A program made the position numbers and the translations under genes. The notes under the pieces were generated by a model. It did no database searches, was not told the origin of the DNA, and saw only the letters and a program-made list of their open reading frames with translations. This document shows positions 11,253 through 23,177 of a DNA stretch of 64,000 nt, one piece after another. How positions within the stretch are numbered: the stretch's first letter is position 1; each line of letters starts with the position of its first letter. Source of the stretch: Lytechinus variegatus. Its lineage: Eukaryota > Echinodermata > Echinoidea > Temnopleuroida > Toxopneustidae. The stretch lies in contig NC_054740.1 of assembly GCF_018143015.1 (NCBI RefSeq), positions 38,836,680 to 38,900,679 on the forward strand, given 5' to 3'.

Positions 11253-11530
11253 GGGCCCCGTCTTACAAAGAGTCACGATCGATCCAATCAATCATAACTC
11301 TATAGAAATCCATCAGTGTCATAATTTCTTCTACAGGAAATTCGTAAAATGTCCTCTGTAAACAAAGGAGAACACACCAACTTGTCAAGAAAACAATGAA
11401 TTATGGATATATATTCACATCAAGAAATTTTATTGAACAAACATGCATTTTATTTGTTGACGTTGCTGGCCGTCCATAGTTGCGATAAGGATTGATTGAA
11501 TCGATCGAAAGTCTTTGTACGACGGGGCCC
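11253..11530. mobile_element. MITE, GGGCCCCGTCTTACAAAGA family, copy 1
   Basis: Terminal inverted repeats of about 40 bases, GGGCCCCGTCTTACAAAG against CTTTGTACGACGGGGCCC, both extending into GATCGATCCAATCAATC-like sequence. A second copy lies at 63253-63520 and matches along its whole length. Confidence 0.75.
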
Positions 11531-11588
11531 TGGTATCATCAACAATTTGCTTAAGTACTTAAAATGGTCATTTAGTCACATGCCCAGG

Positions 11589-11805
11589 ACCGGCGACACA
11601 GAAGTGTCGGTAGCGCTAACAATGTGCTAGCAGAGGCCCTGTTACAACCGGTAATGTTTTAGCGATGTTTAATGTACATGTACATGTAGCACAAAAACGT
11701 TTTTTACATCTTTGATCAATGTTTGACATCACAATCAGGAAGGTTTTTACTGGGCTTACTGTTAGTGCTCTGTTAGGGTAACAATGTTTCTATGTGGCCG
11801 GTAAA
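11589..11805 (+). repeat. Dispersed repeat pair, member 1
   Basis: Shares ordered blocks with 14880-15105: GCTAACAATGTGCTA, CCCTG(T/C)(T/G)ACAAC, TGACATCACAATC-like, ACTGGGCTTACTGTTAG and GCTCTGTTAGG(G/C)TAAC. No coding content. Confidence 0.55.
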
Positions 11806-12858
11806 GATCAACAGACTAAGGACCAGCAGGAAAAGTGATCACTCAGTCTCTGCCAATCTTCGTTTAGGCAAGACAAAATGTGCATTTTATTATTACATGT
11901 AGGTGCAAGTATATTCTTATTTCTTAGTGCAATACTTCAAGACTTGGCAATTTTATCACATATACTTTACAATTTCAATCAAACATTGAAATATGCTTGT
12001 GGTACCGGTACTCAATACGATAAATTCATATATTTTAAGTCTTTCATAATGTAGTTAATATGTGCATACTTACCTACATGTACTTGTTATAAGTTTGTCT
12101 AATATGAATATTGACTTTGTCCTTATATTTTTTTTAAACCAAACATTTGTCTGTCATATCATAATTACAAAAATCTGCAAATTATAGTTTTGTCAGTTAA
12201 ATAAAACAAATTCAATATTTTAATATATTTTTACATGATATCATATTTTAAAGCAATTTTTAAATTTTTGTTGATAAAAATGTATGTTTTGTACTTTGGC
12301 AATAACATTTTGTAGTGTGAGGTTTCTTTGTGTCTTTGGTATGTGCTTCTCTAAAGTGTATGAAATATGCTTTTATCTGTGTTTTCAAATCTTTCAATGT
12401 GCTATATATGTAAGTACTGTGTATAATATATCATAGGAGTACTGATTCTAAGTGATAAGGAATTTTTGAATTTAGGAATGTCATGTGCTACTTTTTTTTT
12501 TTGGGGGGGGGGGCTGTTAGCTATTGGTACCTAATAGTTTTTGTGAGGGTCAACTTTTTATAAGGACGATTGCTCCTTTTGTTGACCCCTATTCCTATCA
12601 ACTATTTTCATGTATTTTTGTACATCATGTTTTATCATTATGTATCTCAAATTTGATTGCATTTGTATTTTTTTATGAAGAATGAAATAACATAAACTTA
12701 AAACATGACTTTTTATCTAAACTTATGTGATAATAAAGTTCATCAGCAATAAAGAAAATTTAAGCTAGTGAATGTCTATTCATCTTTCTGAATTTTATCG
12801 GGAAAGTCTAAGCCTTGATACTGATACCAGCTCATGTTTCTGCGATATTAGTATTTTG

Positions 12859-13417
12859 CCCGGGGGGGGGGGCCACTTACATTGACGAGTGGATACCATG
12901 CGCGACCAAAAAAACACGTAAAAAGGATGTCCTTTTCACGATAGGGCACGTTACGTACGTAACGTGAAAAGGGTGTCAAAAACACAAAAATAATGAAAAC
13001 AGGGTATCTATTTCGCTAGGAAAATTACGTGTTTAGGGTCGAATTTGCGGGGATGAAAAACAAAATTAAAATGTTTTATAAAGGATGTCCTTTTTGCCCC
13101 AACACTACGTGTTTAGAGTCCTATTTGCGCGAGGTGTAGAAGGTGGGGTCGTACTAAACCAAATAAGGTAAAGCCGACAACCAAAGGACCAGTAACAATA
13201 AAACATTCCTGTACTTGTTTAGGGGTTCATTTCAGGGAATATTTGCCAAGAGTATCGTTTTGTTTCCAATACTTGTTAAGGGTAGGGTTTCACACGCCAA
13301 TACTTGTTAAGGGGTGCATTTTCAGAATATGGAAATTACGTGTTAAGGGTGCTTTTCGAGACCCCATGGTCGCGCATGGTATCCACTCGTGAATGGAAGT
13401 GGCCCCCCCCCCCCGGG
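12859..13417. mobile_element. TIR element, CCCGGG family, copy 2
   Basis: Long terminal inverted repeats beginning CCCGGGG plus GGCCACTTAC, then GAGTGGATACCATGCGCGACC. Flanks GTATTTTG (12851-12858) and TATTTTTG after the right end look like an 8-base duplication blurred by an indel. The inside carries ACGTTACGTACGTAACGTG, a local palindrome, also in copies 3 and 4. No transposase. Confidence 0.8.
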
Positions 13418-13424
13418 TATTTTT

Positions 13425-16400
13425 GTCATTGTCTATCTAAATAGTTAATTAACCCCCCCCCCTCCTTTCTGCTAATTAGAACACGAATTTCACACTGGTA
13501 TAACCAGGTTAAGCTTTGATGAAGACCATTTCAAATTTTAACTGCATGCCCAATTACTGGAAGTGAGCTGGTCCCTCATCAAATCCTATGGTAATTCAGT
13601 AGCTAAACAGCTTAACCATTTGCCTGCTGTAACAAAGTGGTTCCTGTAAAAAGCCTATTGGAATAACAAAATTCAATGACATTTAATGAACCAGACAATC
13701 ATCAATTTCCAGGACAAGTGTTTCATAATATAAACATTTATTGTTTAATATTCATAAAGCATTTTTGTATCTAAAACAAATTCAACAAAGCTTACATCAT
13801 TTCTGTTATATCACAAGAGTGGTGAGTCTTATTTATTTTCTTTTTTTTGCAAATCATACTGTTACTTGCTCTGTTCATAGTTCTAGTATTGTTGATTTTC
13901 TTATCTAATACCTACCATCAAAAAGTCAAGAAATAGGAATATTTCTTATTATTATTTAGATTTAGGGTTTTAGAGGCGCAGATATTTTTCGACGTCTTGA
14001 GAGGTTGTTTCAAAGAGACCAAACATTAAAACTGATTTTTAACGTGCATGCCTATGAAAAACCATCCAATATTAAAAATATTGGACGAAATGAATATTTT
14101 GCCCCGCCCACAAGATTATAATTGGTTAATATTATAATAAATGATTGTGCGCATGAAGCTATTTAATTACATCACAAGGATATTGCATTGCGTATTAGTT
14201 GGAGGTGTGGTACAGGAGCATCAATTTATGGAATTCAAATGCGCTTGCACTGTGCGCTAGCGCATCTTTACTTTATTACAGAGATTTCTTTTTTTAAATG
14301 AGAATACTCAGGAGCCATGCTCATGATTTATAGGATCGCCATAAATGATGGTTACTAAAAACATTTTTTTTTGCTTCATTACTTAATGTTTAGCTTTGTG
14401 GGAGGATCTAAATAATATTGGATCCATGTCTGACTCATCCAATATTGTTCGTCAGCTCATACAATATTTCTTCGCATCCCACTCAAGGCCATCCAATATT
14501 CCCTAAATGTTGTTTGTCTATCAAGGTTAATTGTTTCTCAGAAAGTTCCTTCTTAATCAGAGGTTGATGTAGACTCCTTTGTAGTATATTGAAATACATG
14601 TACATGAATGATTAAAACATATAAAACTTTGATTCAAGCATTAAAAAATGTTTAAAGCATACAACATTCATCAGGCTGATATACAATGATACATTTGAAT
14701 TTCGTATATGTTTATCGCTGAAAATAATAGCACAGTAAGCACACTCTCACTGGAAGAAATGAAGGCCACCAAAAACTAGAGGCACTGTTCATTAATTAAA
14801 AATACCATTAGCATATTGCGAACACATCCTTAAATTAAGATAAAATACAATTTTATTGAATCTCATCTTAAGGATGTCAACCTGTACTGACCACACACAG
14901 ACGGTGTTTTTAGTGCTAACAATGTGCTAAGAGACACCCTGCGACAACCAGTAATGTGGCAGCAATGCCAAATGTTACAACAATGTTACTTACACATTGA
15001 AATAAATGTTTTGACTTCACAATCCTACAGATCTATGTAACTGGGCTTACTGTTAGCGCTCTGTTAGGCTAACAGCATTACTGTGCGGCTGGCAAAGGTT
15101 GAAATTGGACATTCCTAAGAGTGAAAATATGTGTGTATATCAGAAAAAGGGAAACCCAAATTAAGTGCCTTTTCCTGAGGAAAATATAAAATCAGTGACC
15201 AAAAAAATATCTCATAAAAGAGCATTCAAATTTCCCCTTGACAGTGTTACCATGACCATGTGTTAATTAAGAGAATTGTTTTGAATATATTAATTGTGAA
15301 AATTTTCACTTGCACATCATAAGTACAGTGGACAAATCCAACCGACACAAAGAACACTTCAATACAAAACGAATTGCAACATTCATGGTTCTCGGCACTT
15401 CTTCATATCTCATCGATATATAGGTGTATGATCCTATTCCCCCAAAATACATTCAAAGTATATTCACATCCCTGCTATGTGACTCAAGTACTGCCTCATA
15501 ATATCACACAAGAATGTCTCTGGGAAGAAAGGTGTTTAGTTTTCGATATCTTTTTTTCCAAAGTGCGTCAATTTCATCATTTTTTGGTGAAAAAAAATGG
15601 ACAGCTTTACACTTTTTCTATACTATATAGAATTACACATACTGAATTTTTGAAGATATGGTTTTTGTATTAAAAAAAAGAAACAATCTAAACATTTTTT
15701 TTTTCCATTACAGATTTATATTTGAAATCAATTTAGACATGACTTTTGAAAATTGATTTTGTAATGCTAAATTGAGCCAAGTTAAATTTCTTCCACGTAT
15801 GCCATTTCATAGAATTGATTAGTAGTCCACAAAGCTTAATTTAAAGAGTTGATTTTAATGCTAAATCAAAATGGCTTAGAACTGATTCGGTCGCATGTCA
15901 TAAAGTGTTCCAATTTCGTGAACAGGGTAAAAATGGTCAAAAAGTTTATTTTTTTTATATGTTATAGCTATTACCATTCTCTAAATAATGAAAAAGTTTT
16001 AAGTCTCGAATACCTTTATTTTTCCTTAAAATGACTAACAGCTAATTATTACATAGACGTCAATGTAAATGTGAATTTTGAAATGTGTTTTTCTCAAATT
16101 GGACCTGCTGCACATAAAATGGTGTCAAAAGTTAATGCAACATTGGATCACCCTAGTATTTTGCAGAATATAATCTTGAAACATGAATGATTAAATCTGT
16201 ACCAAAAATCGAATAGTTATCTATTATTTTATGCATATTAATTATACTAATTAATTAACAGTATTTAATTTCACATTTTTGCCCCCAAAATACCTGTCAC
16301 TGTATTTATATGCTTGGCAAAATGACAACATCATGGGTAGAAATGTTTGTTGCAATGATACACAACATTTGTACTAAAAATTAAGATTACAAATTAGATA

Positions 16401-17807
16401 ATTAACCAAATCTCTCCTTTTTACTAATTGATAAGGTCGCACATCAGAGCTGACACACACGTGTATTCCATTGCTGCATATTTTCAAAATTACCAAATTT
16501 TTATGATGACATTTAGTCGTTCCCTGCTTTAAAACGCCCAGAAATATGAGGATAACAGTCATATTACATATTATAGTAAGTTGTTAATTAGGTTTAATTA
16601 ATATTTTATCATTTACCGCATCCACCGGCTCCACATCCACCGGCTCCGCCACCCCTGTTACTTCAAACTTAATGTGCTATAGTTTTTGTTCCTGATATTG
16701 TATTGATCTAATTCATAGTAATATATTTAGCCTATACACTGTAGTTCTAACTTCAAAATGAGATATTACTCAATATATTTGGTTAAGATGCTGTGATGTA
16801 GCAACAATTCATCCATGGCACCGTGTGGAAAGTTGTTCATACGCCACCCTTTTTGCATACCCAACTTTAAAGGTAAATGCTTGTTTTGGTAACGATATCA
16901 AAATGAGTTCGTACAGAATCCAATGAAATGACCACTAAAGTGTCTGTTTGTATAAATAAAACGCATGTGCCAAAGGATTCTGGAAGAAATTGTGTAATTG
17001 CTGAAGAAATCAGCAAATAAGCACGGGATTCGGGTAGGTCGGGCCCGACGCCCTAAGCAATAATTATACATTGTCCCACGTGCGCTTATCTGTGTTGGGG
17101 ATTTTCGGTGTGAACATTTTTCAGCGTAGATTTCAAGATTTCACAAAGTTCAGTTAATGTAACTGTACCAGATCTAGATCCTCGAAGATATACTGGCAAT
17201 TAAGCCTTGTTTTACAGACTTTCTCAGGAAATCAGTGTTAACTGCAACTACTGGCATTTCTCTTTAATATGAAATGCGACCATTCACAAGAGCCATGAGA
17301 TATAATTGAGTCTGCCTCTAAGGGCCATAAATTTGGTTTTCTAAATGGTCTTATAAGGTCGAATAATCATCATTTTTCTACTACTAAATGCTTCATGAAA
17401 TAATATATATATAGCCCAAGATATAACATAAGTCGTTTGATAACTAATCTTGACTGCTAGGATGTGTGAAAGAAGTGTATAATATTAAACCATAAATCGA
17501 GTTTCATTTTTGTTGTGATATTTTTTCTCATCTCATTGCTTTTTGCTATTCAGGGAAATATTATAAGCAAGGTCTCAAGAGAGTTATAACTTATATTGCA
17601 CACCCTACCAGTCAATATCTGTACATTATGCACTGGATCCCGAACCTTCATAATTAAGCATCCACTTTATAGACGGACTGGCTCTTACTCATGAATAGCT
17701 CTTTTCAGCTCTCCTCAATATCACAATAACTCATCAACATACTGACTTGCCTCATAAGTAACGATGAAAGCAGCAGAGGAAATCTAAGGTACCATGGCAA
17801 CTGAACA
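13425..17807. other. Intergenic DNA between IDS and SLC25A43
   Basis: AT-rich. 14040-14520 has several ATCCAATATT words, some as a palindrome near 14068-14090. 14880-15105 is a dispersed repeat (listed separately). 15120-16620 is low-GC with short chance frames. A small CCACCGGCTCC direct repeat is at about 16620-16650. I see no exon with matching splice sites and protein similarity. Confidence 0.4.
14880..15105 (+). repeat. Dispersed repeat pair, member 2
   Basis: Same ordered blocks as 11589-11805, including GCTAACAATGTGCTAAG and ACTGGGCTTACTGTTAGC. The two members are clearly diverged. Confidence 0.55.
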
Positions 17808-20800
17808 TCATGAACCATGCCTCTCCTTCCACATCCGAAGTTCACCTGGTTTCAGGGACTGGTCCACTCCACTCACGGGGGTGTCATCGTAAGGAGACAT
17901 GGTGAATCCATTCTCGTACAGGAACACCTTCTTGCACGCTTCAAAGGTCATGAACATGAAACCTGCATACGGGGCAATCTGTGATAAAAGGGAAATACCA
18001 AGTTTACAAGCTTCTTGAATCATCATTTGATACCAATATAGGGACTAATCTGTGGGCACAGATCCTGATAAAAACTATATTCAACAAGAGGGTCTTTACA
18101 CAAGTCTAGCACATATCAAATTTGCCGTTTCAATTTGTACTTGCACTTGCAGACTACACAGGGGCTGTAACACAGGAACTGTAACAGTGAATAAAATGGC
18201 ATTATATTCACTAAGAGGACACCACTCATTACCAGTACCAAGTATAGTTTAGTATCAAATGGCCCTATTATTTCATTCATAATTTGAGGAAACTCAAATA
18301 CCTTTAGGAGTAAAGTATTTGTGTTGCTACTCAGTAATATAAACTGGTGAATCATTAAGTGGACCCATTTGTTATAAAGACTGCACTGCCCAGATTAACA
18401 AGTTGAGGACGTGAGTTGTTATATACATGGTTGCTGGTTCATGTTTGCCTTAAAGATATTCATATCTCAATAAATAGAGTAAAATTCACAGAGCAAAATG
18501 CTGAGAATTTCATGAAAATCGGATGACAAATAAATAGTGAAGTTATTGAATTTTAAATATTTGCAATATTCCTGTGAAAAAGTTCTGAGCATGTCTTCAT
18601 GAATATTCATTAGGTGGGCTGATGTCATATCCCCACTTGTTCTTTTGTATTTTATTATATGAAATTAGGTTTATTCAAAATTTTCCGACCAAGAACTAAA
18701 ACAATTGGATTGACGATTACGGGCATTATTTATTTCTTGCTGGAACTTATTTCATAATAATGGAGATACAAAAAATACACATTTATGAAGAAATTAAACA
18801 ATTATGATTTCATGTAATAACATAAGAAGGAAAGTGGGGATGTGACATCATCAGACCGTCTGATGAATATTCACAAAGACATGCCTAGAACTATTTCACC
18901 AGAATAATGCAAATCTTTGAAATTCTATAACTTTGATGTTTTTTATCCGATTTGGATGAAATTTTCAGCATTTTGCTCTGTGAATTTTACTCCTTATTTA
19001 GCTATAAATATTTTCTGCCTGGACCATCCCTTTAACATTTTGCAGACTTAATAATTTTGCTACAACACACGTTGTCCGTAGACTCAAACCCGAATATATG
19101 TGGGCTCAGTCTCCAAAGGGTTAAAAAGTTTTCATAATCTCACCTTGCATAGATTGGCTATGTTTCCTCTCCATAGTCCCTTCCAGCCGTACTTGGCCAC
19201 TGTCCCTTTGAAACCTCCAACCATGCCATGGAACTTGATGTCAACACCCCCTCCGTCCTTCATCACACGACTCTGAGCCTAAACACATCCAAAGAAATGA
19301 TAACAATAAAGTTATGACTGCATAATTCAAATTGGGCACTTTAAATATTGGTTTTATTAGGAAATACTTGTCTCGACCGGCCACAGAAAAATTGGTTCAC
19401 GCTTTAATTTCGTCCCGTCTCGATTTTGGAAACTCCCTTTTGTTTAATCTACCCCAGAATCAGTTAGTCAAAGTTCAGAAACTTCAAAATGCTGCCGCTC
19501 GCATCGTTTCTCTATCCACAAGGCGCACTCACACTACTCTTAAGATACTAACATTGGCTCCCTGTAAAACAGCATACTATGTTCAAGATTTTGTTGTTAA
19601 CTTTCCATTGTGTTCATGGCACATCTCCCCAGTACCTTATTTCACTCCCTCATAACATCAAATAGAGCTTGACTTCTGAAACTTTCAAAAATTACCTCAA
19701 AACATTTCTGTTCAATTCTTCTTAATTTCTTTTATAATTTCCTAAAAAGCACCTTGAGCACTCTACAGAGTGGATTTGGCGCGATATAAGTCTAATAATT
19801 ATTAAAGTAGATCAAATTGGCATCAAATGACTCATTAACATTTAATGTATTCTTAAGTGTTTGCATCCAAAATCAGATGTATGGTCTATTTCTTTCCTTT
19901 GTCAAAGTGGTTTCATTAAATAAGAATTGAATTTTTAGATATTCTGATAATTAAACTTGGATTTGACTCCATAATAAAGAAGAATTTTAGTTACACACTT
20001 TTAGTTCAATGAATTCTAAGTATCACCTTCCTTCTAAATGAACAAATAGTTTATTTATTGAAATCACTTGTATAAAAAAAACTTATTTTCTTCTGATTTC
20101 AAAACAAACTTCATTTTGGACAACTTTCTACTGTAGGATCAATAGAATTTGTAATATAGAGTGAGTTGACAAGTTGCGTTCCATGAAAGTGTGATGACTG
20201 TGGTCTAAGTTAATCTTGGGTTAACTTGGGGTTGATAAAAACCATCTACATACCTGAAGCTTTTTCCTTATTGTGTCAAAGGGATATGAAATTGTCTGTG
20301 CTATGGCTCCAGCAAGGCAACCATTGATGAAGTTTTCTGCAGGAGTCAACATATAGCGTGGTTTGGTCCAAAGAATGTCTAGCATCTCATAGGCAGCAAA
20401 GGTTCCTGCAGAAAAAGGGATGGACCCTAAAAACAAATTAAAAAATATTGAATTGTATTGTAATCAGCATTAGAAATACCTAGTGTGATTGGTCATATCA
20501 ATAAAATTTTACAAATTATCTGTATTCTTTGAGAGATCTATTTTCTCCCAAATAGTACAAATCCTGTCATAGTTAAACAAACTGTTGTTCTACAAATCAT
20601 TTCTGTACCATTCAAAGCTCATAACTATGTAGTTTTTTTAATAAATTCCCCCTATTTGTGTTTTTGTGTACGTTTTTTATGTTAAAAAGGTGCAGTATAA
20701 TATGAAATGTATTATTATAATTTTTACCCCATGACTCTTAGACTGAAAGGCCTGAATTCACAAAGGTGGTTTTGAAAACCCATAGTTGACTCCATGGTTT

Positions 20801-22562
20801 ATGCAGATTTCCTGCATAAATTGCTAATGCACGCATTTGTCACAGTGCGCCAAATTGACGCCTGTTAGTACCATGGTTAGATATGCTATTTTATTCATGA
20901 GTCCACTGTTTTTATTCATGAGTCCACTCTTCAAACAGTGGACTCATTAATAAAATAGCATATCTAACCATGGTACTAACAGGCGTCAATTTGGCTCACT
21001 GTGACAAATGCGCGCATCAGCATTGGAATATTTTATAGACGCGCCCGATACGCGCTAAATTAAGCGTAATTTATACAGGAAATCTGCATAAACCATGGAC
21101 TCAACCGTGGGATTTCAAAACCACCTTTGTGAATTTGGGCCATTAAGTCCGAGAAATTTGTTTGTGTTAAATGCTTTAAACTTTGTGTATTACCTATTAA
21201 GTTGTGTGATATGCATAAGAAATTTGCCCCCTCAAAATAAGAATAACACTGATGATAAGTTCAACAATATAGCCTAAGTTACAACCACGAATTTAAGGAA
21301 ATATCGCTTTACAATAAACAATTCCAGAAAGAGTTCCTTTTGTGACAGCCAACCAAAGTGAAAAATATTATGTGGTTTATAGGCTAACGGTTCATTAGGG
21401 TCTCTTTAGGGTAGGGTTAGGGTGGCTGTCACAAGAGGAACTCGTTCCACAATTCCTAGCCCAATGCCATGCTTAGGACTCTACCTTTCAAATGTAACAA
21501 TGCAACCTCAGTGTTGCGAATATCCTGAGAGATTTTTTTCTTTAAAGAGAAATGAGAGGTTATTTAATGTTTTATTTCATAGGTACAATTACTAGTATTA
21601 GTTTTGCTTGGATTAAAAGAACAAAAAAATGAATCAATTAAAGACACACAAAAAGAAACAAAATTGCTTTGGAAAGATCACAAACTACTTTTACAGCAAC
21701 AACAAAATAAGAAAGAAATAAGTTAGAATGTAGTTCTGAAATTGGGGAAAAAATAAAATAAAAATACAACAAATAGAGAAAGATTAGGAAAAAAACTTTT
21801 TGAAATACAAAATTATACTAAGCAACAAAAACTTAGAAAGAATAAAAATGACATGAAGTCTGCATAACTTAAACTGTGAAAAAAAGGAAAAAAGGTAGGC
21901 CTTTAAGTAACTTTAATAAGCAAAATATCACATTATAAATTTACATGTACTAAATAATACTTGTCTGAGTTTTAAAACCAAGTCAAAACTAAAAAAAACC
22001 TATATTTTTCATAAAAAAGACAATCATATATAATCTTGCCTAACAGTGAAGTAAGCATTCCTTTGTAAAATGCTAATAAACCCTCTTCTTTTAAAATGAG
22101 CTTGAATGCATGGATGATGCCTCTGTATCTCCTTCGTGTTGAAGCAGTTGGCTGCACAATCAAGCGTGTCTTCACCATGTCCGTGGGGTAAGTGACTACG
22201 GTCGCCGCCATCCCGCCGAGAGCTCCGGCCATCATCGCCCTGGTTGCCGTTAGCCGACCAGTGTCGTCTGCTAGCAAAGTCTTGCATCGAGAAAACGCCA
22301 AAAATTGAACAGCACTGAACGGACTCAGGCGTAAACAACCGATCAGGTTTCCTTTCCAAAATGCCCTGACACCATGAGTTGAGTAAATATTGCCAAAACT
22401 ACGTAAAAACCCTTGTTGAAGCGTTTCTTTGGTACCAACTTGCATCCGTATTTTCACCACATCAAGTGGTGAAGTGAGTGTTCGACTGACGAGTCCAGCG
22501 GCAGCACCACATGATAAATTTTGCACATAAGTTAGTCGGTTATCTCTTCCTCCTCTGACCAT
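17808..22562 (-). CDS. SLC25A43: Mitochondrial carrier, SLC25A43-like
   Basis: Inner-membrane carrier of the SLC25 family; its substrate is not settled. Exons, minus strand: 22562-22040, 20426-20254, 19278-19144, 17978-17808 (stop TGA), together 333 residues. The three carrier signatures are visible: PLDVVKIRMQ (about residue 33), PTDMVKTRLI and PFDTIRKKLQ, each at the end of an odd helix. LPFSAG-like SIPFSAGTFAAYE, AQSRVMKDGGGVD, and the C-terminal GVDQSLKPGELR match SLC25A43 and not the thiamine pyrophosphate carrier SLC25A19. Intron 1 uses a GC donor (TTAG then GCAAGA). The start ATG at 22562 gives MVRGGRDNRLT, aligned with the family start. Its promoter faces PGK. The introns hold a LINE fragment and two hairpin elements. 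Confidence 0.92.
18454..19031. mobile_element. TTAA-flanked TIR element in SLC25A43 intron 3
   Basis: Inverted ends share GAGTAAAATTCACAGAGC and AAAATGCTGAGAATTTCAT with their reverse complement at the other end. TTAA is present at 18450-18453 and 19032-19035. The left terminus lacks about 18 bases (GGGATGGTCCAGGC region) present at the right. The target word matches the element at 3063, but the body is different. Confidence 0.7.
19332..19806 (+). mobile_element. 5'-truncated LINE fragment (reverse transcriptase C-terminal end)
   Basis: Translated blocks IGFIRKYLSRPATEKLVHAL and SSRLDFGNSLLFNLP...NAAARIV are typical of the region after the RT fingers and palm in CR1/Jockey-type LINEs. After frameshifts it ends TTGAGCACTCTACAGAGTGG, GGCGCGATATAAG and an ATAATTATT tail. 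Antisense within SLC25A43 intron 2 (between exons 2 and 3). The same 3' end occurs at 32880-32985. Confidence 0.8.
20748..21143. mobile_element. Long palindromic foldback MITE, copy 1
   Basis: Nearly the whole 396 bases forms a hairpin centred near 20930: ATTCACAAAGGTGGTTTTG at the left and its complement at the right, and ACCATGGTTAGATATGCTA in both arms near the centre, with GAGTCCACTGTTT around the loop. Located in SLC25A43 intron 1. Diverged copies at 45088-45477 and 56002-56333. Confidence 0.8.
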
Positions 22563-23177
22563 CTTGACCGAATAATGTCTTATGCTGATTCAAATCGTAG
22601 TACCTTAAATAACTTTTTATTTGAAAAACAATCCAAAGAAAATCCTCAATCATTGGCTTTGATTTTTGATCAATTTCCCTTCCATTCTCACACGCTGGGA
22701 ATCAAGATAGCGAATCCCTTAATCGCTCAGGTTTTGCAGATCTAAACTATCTGATGGAGACTTTTTTGGCTTTTAACATATATAAATCGTATAAATCCTG
22801 CCAATAAATCATATATAGAGTTTATATATTTTGTTTTGATACAATTTGCAATCATATATTAAAAAACAAAAACAAATTATTCAATATTCGTATTAAAATT
22901 GGCAACATATTAAACCGAACTGCTATTAATTATAAAGCAGCTGAGCTGAAAGGCGATACGGTTGGGAGCTGACCTGGGGGATCCGTCCGGCTGGAGCAGA
23001 GTGACTGACCTCTAAATCGCTAAGCGAGGGTACTGGCTGGCGCTACCGATTTTGCACGTAGACAAGCCATATTCGCGTGTGTGATTTTAGGTGTCGTGGG
23101 GACTGGTGGAATAGTCGAGCCGGAATTGGCATTTGAGTATCATACTTGAGAAATCTTGTGAACACTATTAGTCAACC
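22563..23177. promoter_or_regulatory. Divergent promoter region between SLC25A43 and PGK
   Basis: 615 bases separate the two start codons on opposite strands. The SLC25A43 side is AT-rich; the PGK side (22950-23180) is more GC-rich with CpG dinucleotides. No clear TATA at a usual spacing was identified. Transcription start sites cannot be set from sequence alone. Confidence 0.6.

Larger units (their letters stand above)
10436..12760 (+). other. IDS 3' region and candidate poly(A) signals
   Basis: After the stop, AATAAA occurs at 10483-10488, only about 50 bases downstream, and again at 12732-12737 and 12748-12753. The near signal would give a short 3' UTR; the far ones would make a UTR of about 2.3 kb carrying two MITE-type repeats. 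No further coding exon seen. Confidence 0.45.

Noticed and set aside
17808..22562. SLC25A19 (thiamine pyrophosphate carrier) as the identity
   Set aside because: The C-terminal GVDQSLKPGELR and the PFSAG and GGGVD blocks fit SLC25A43 clearly better.
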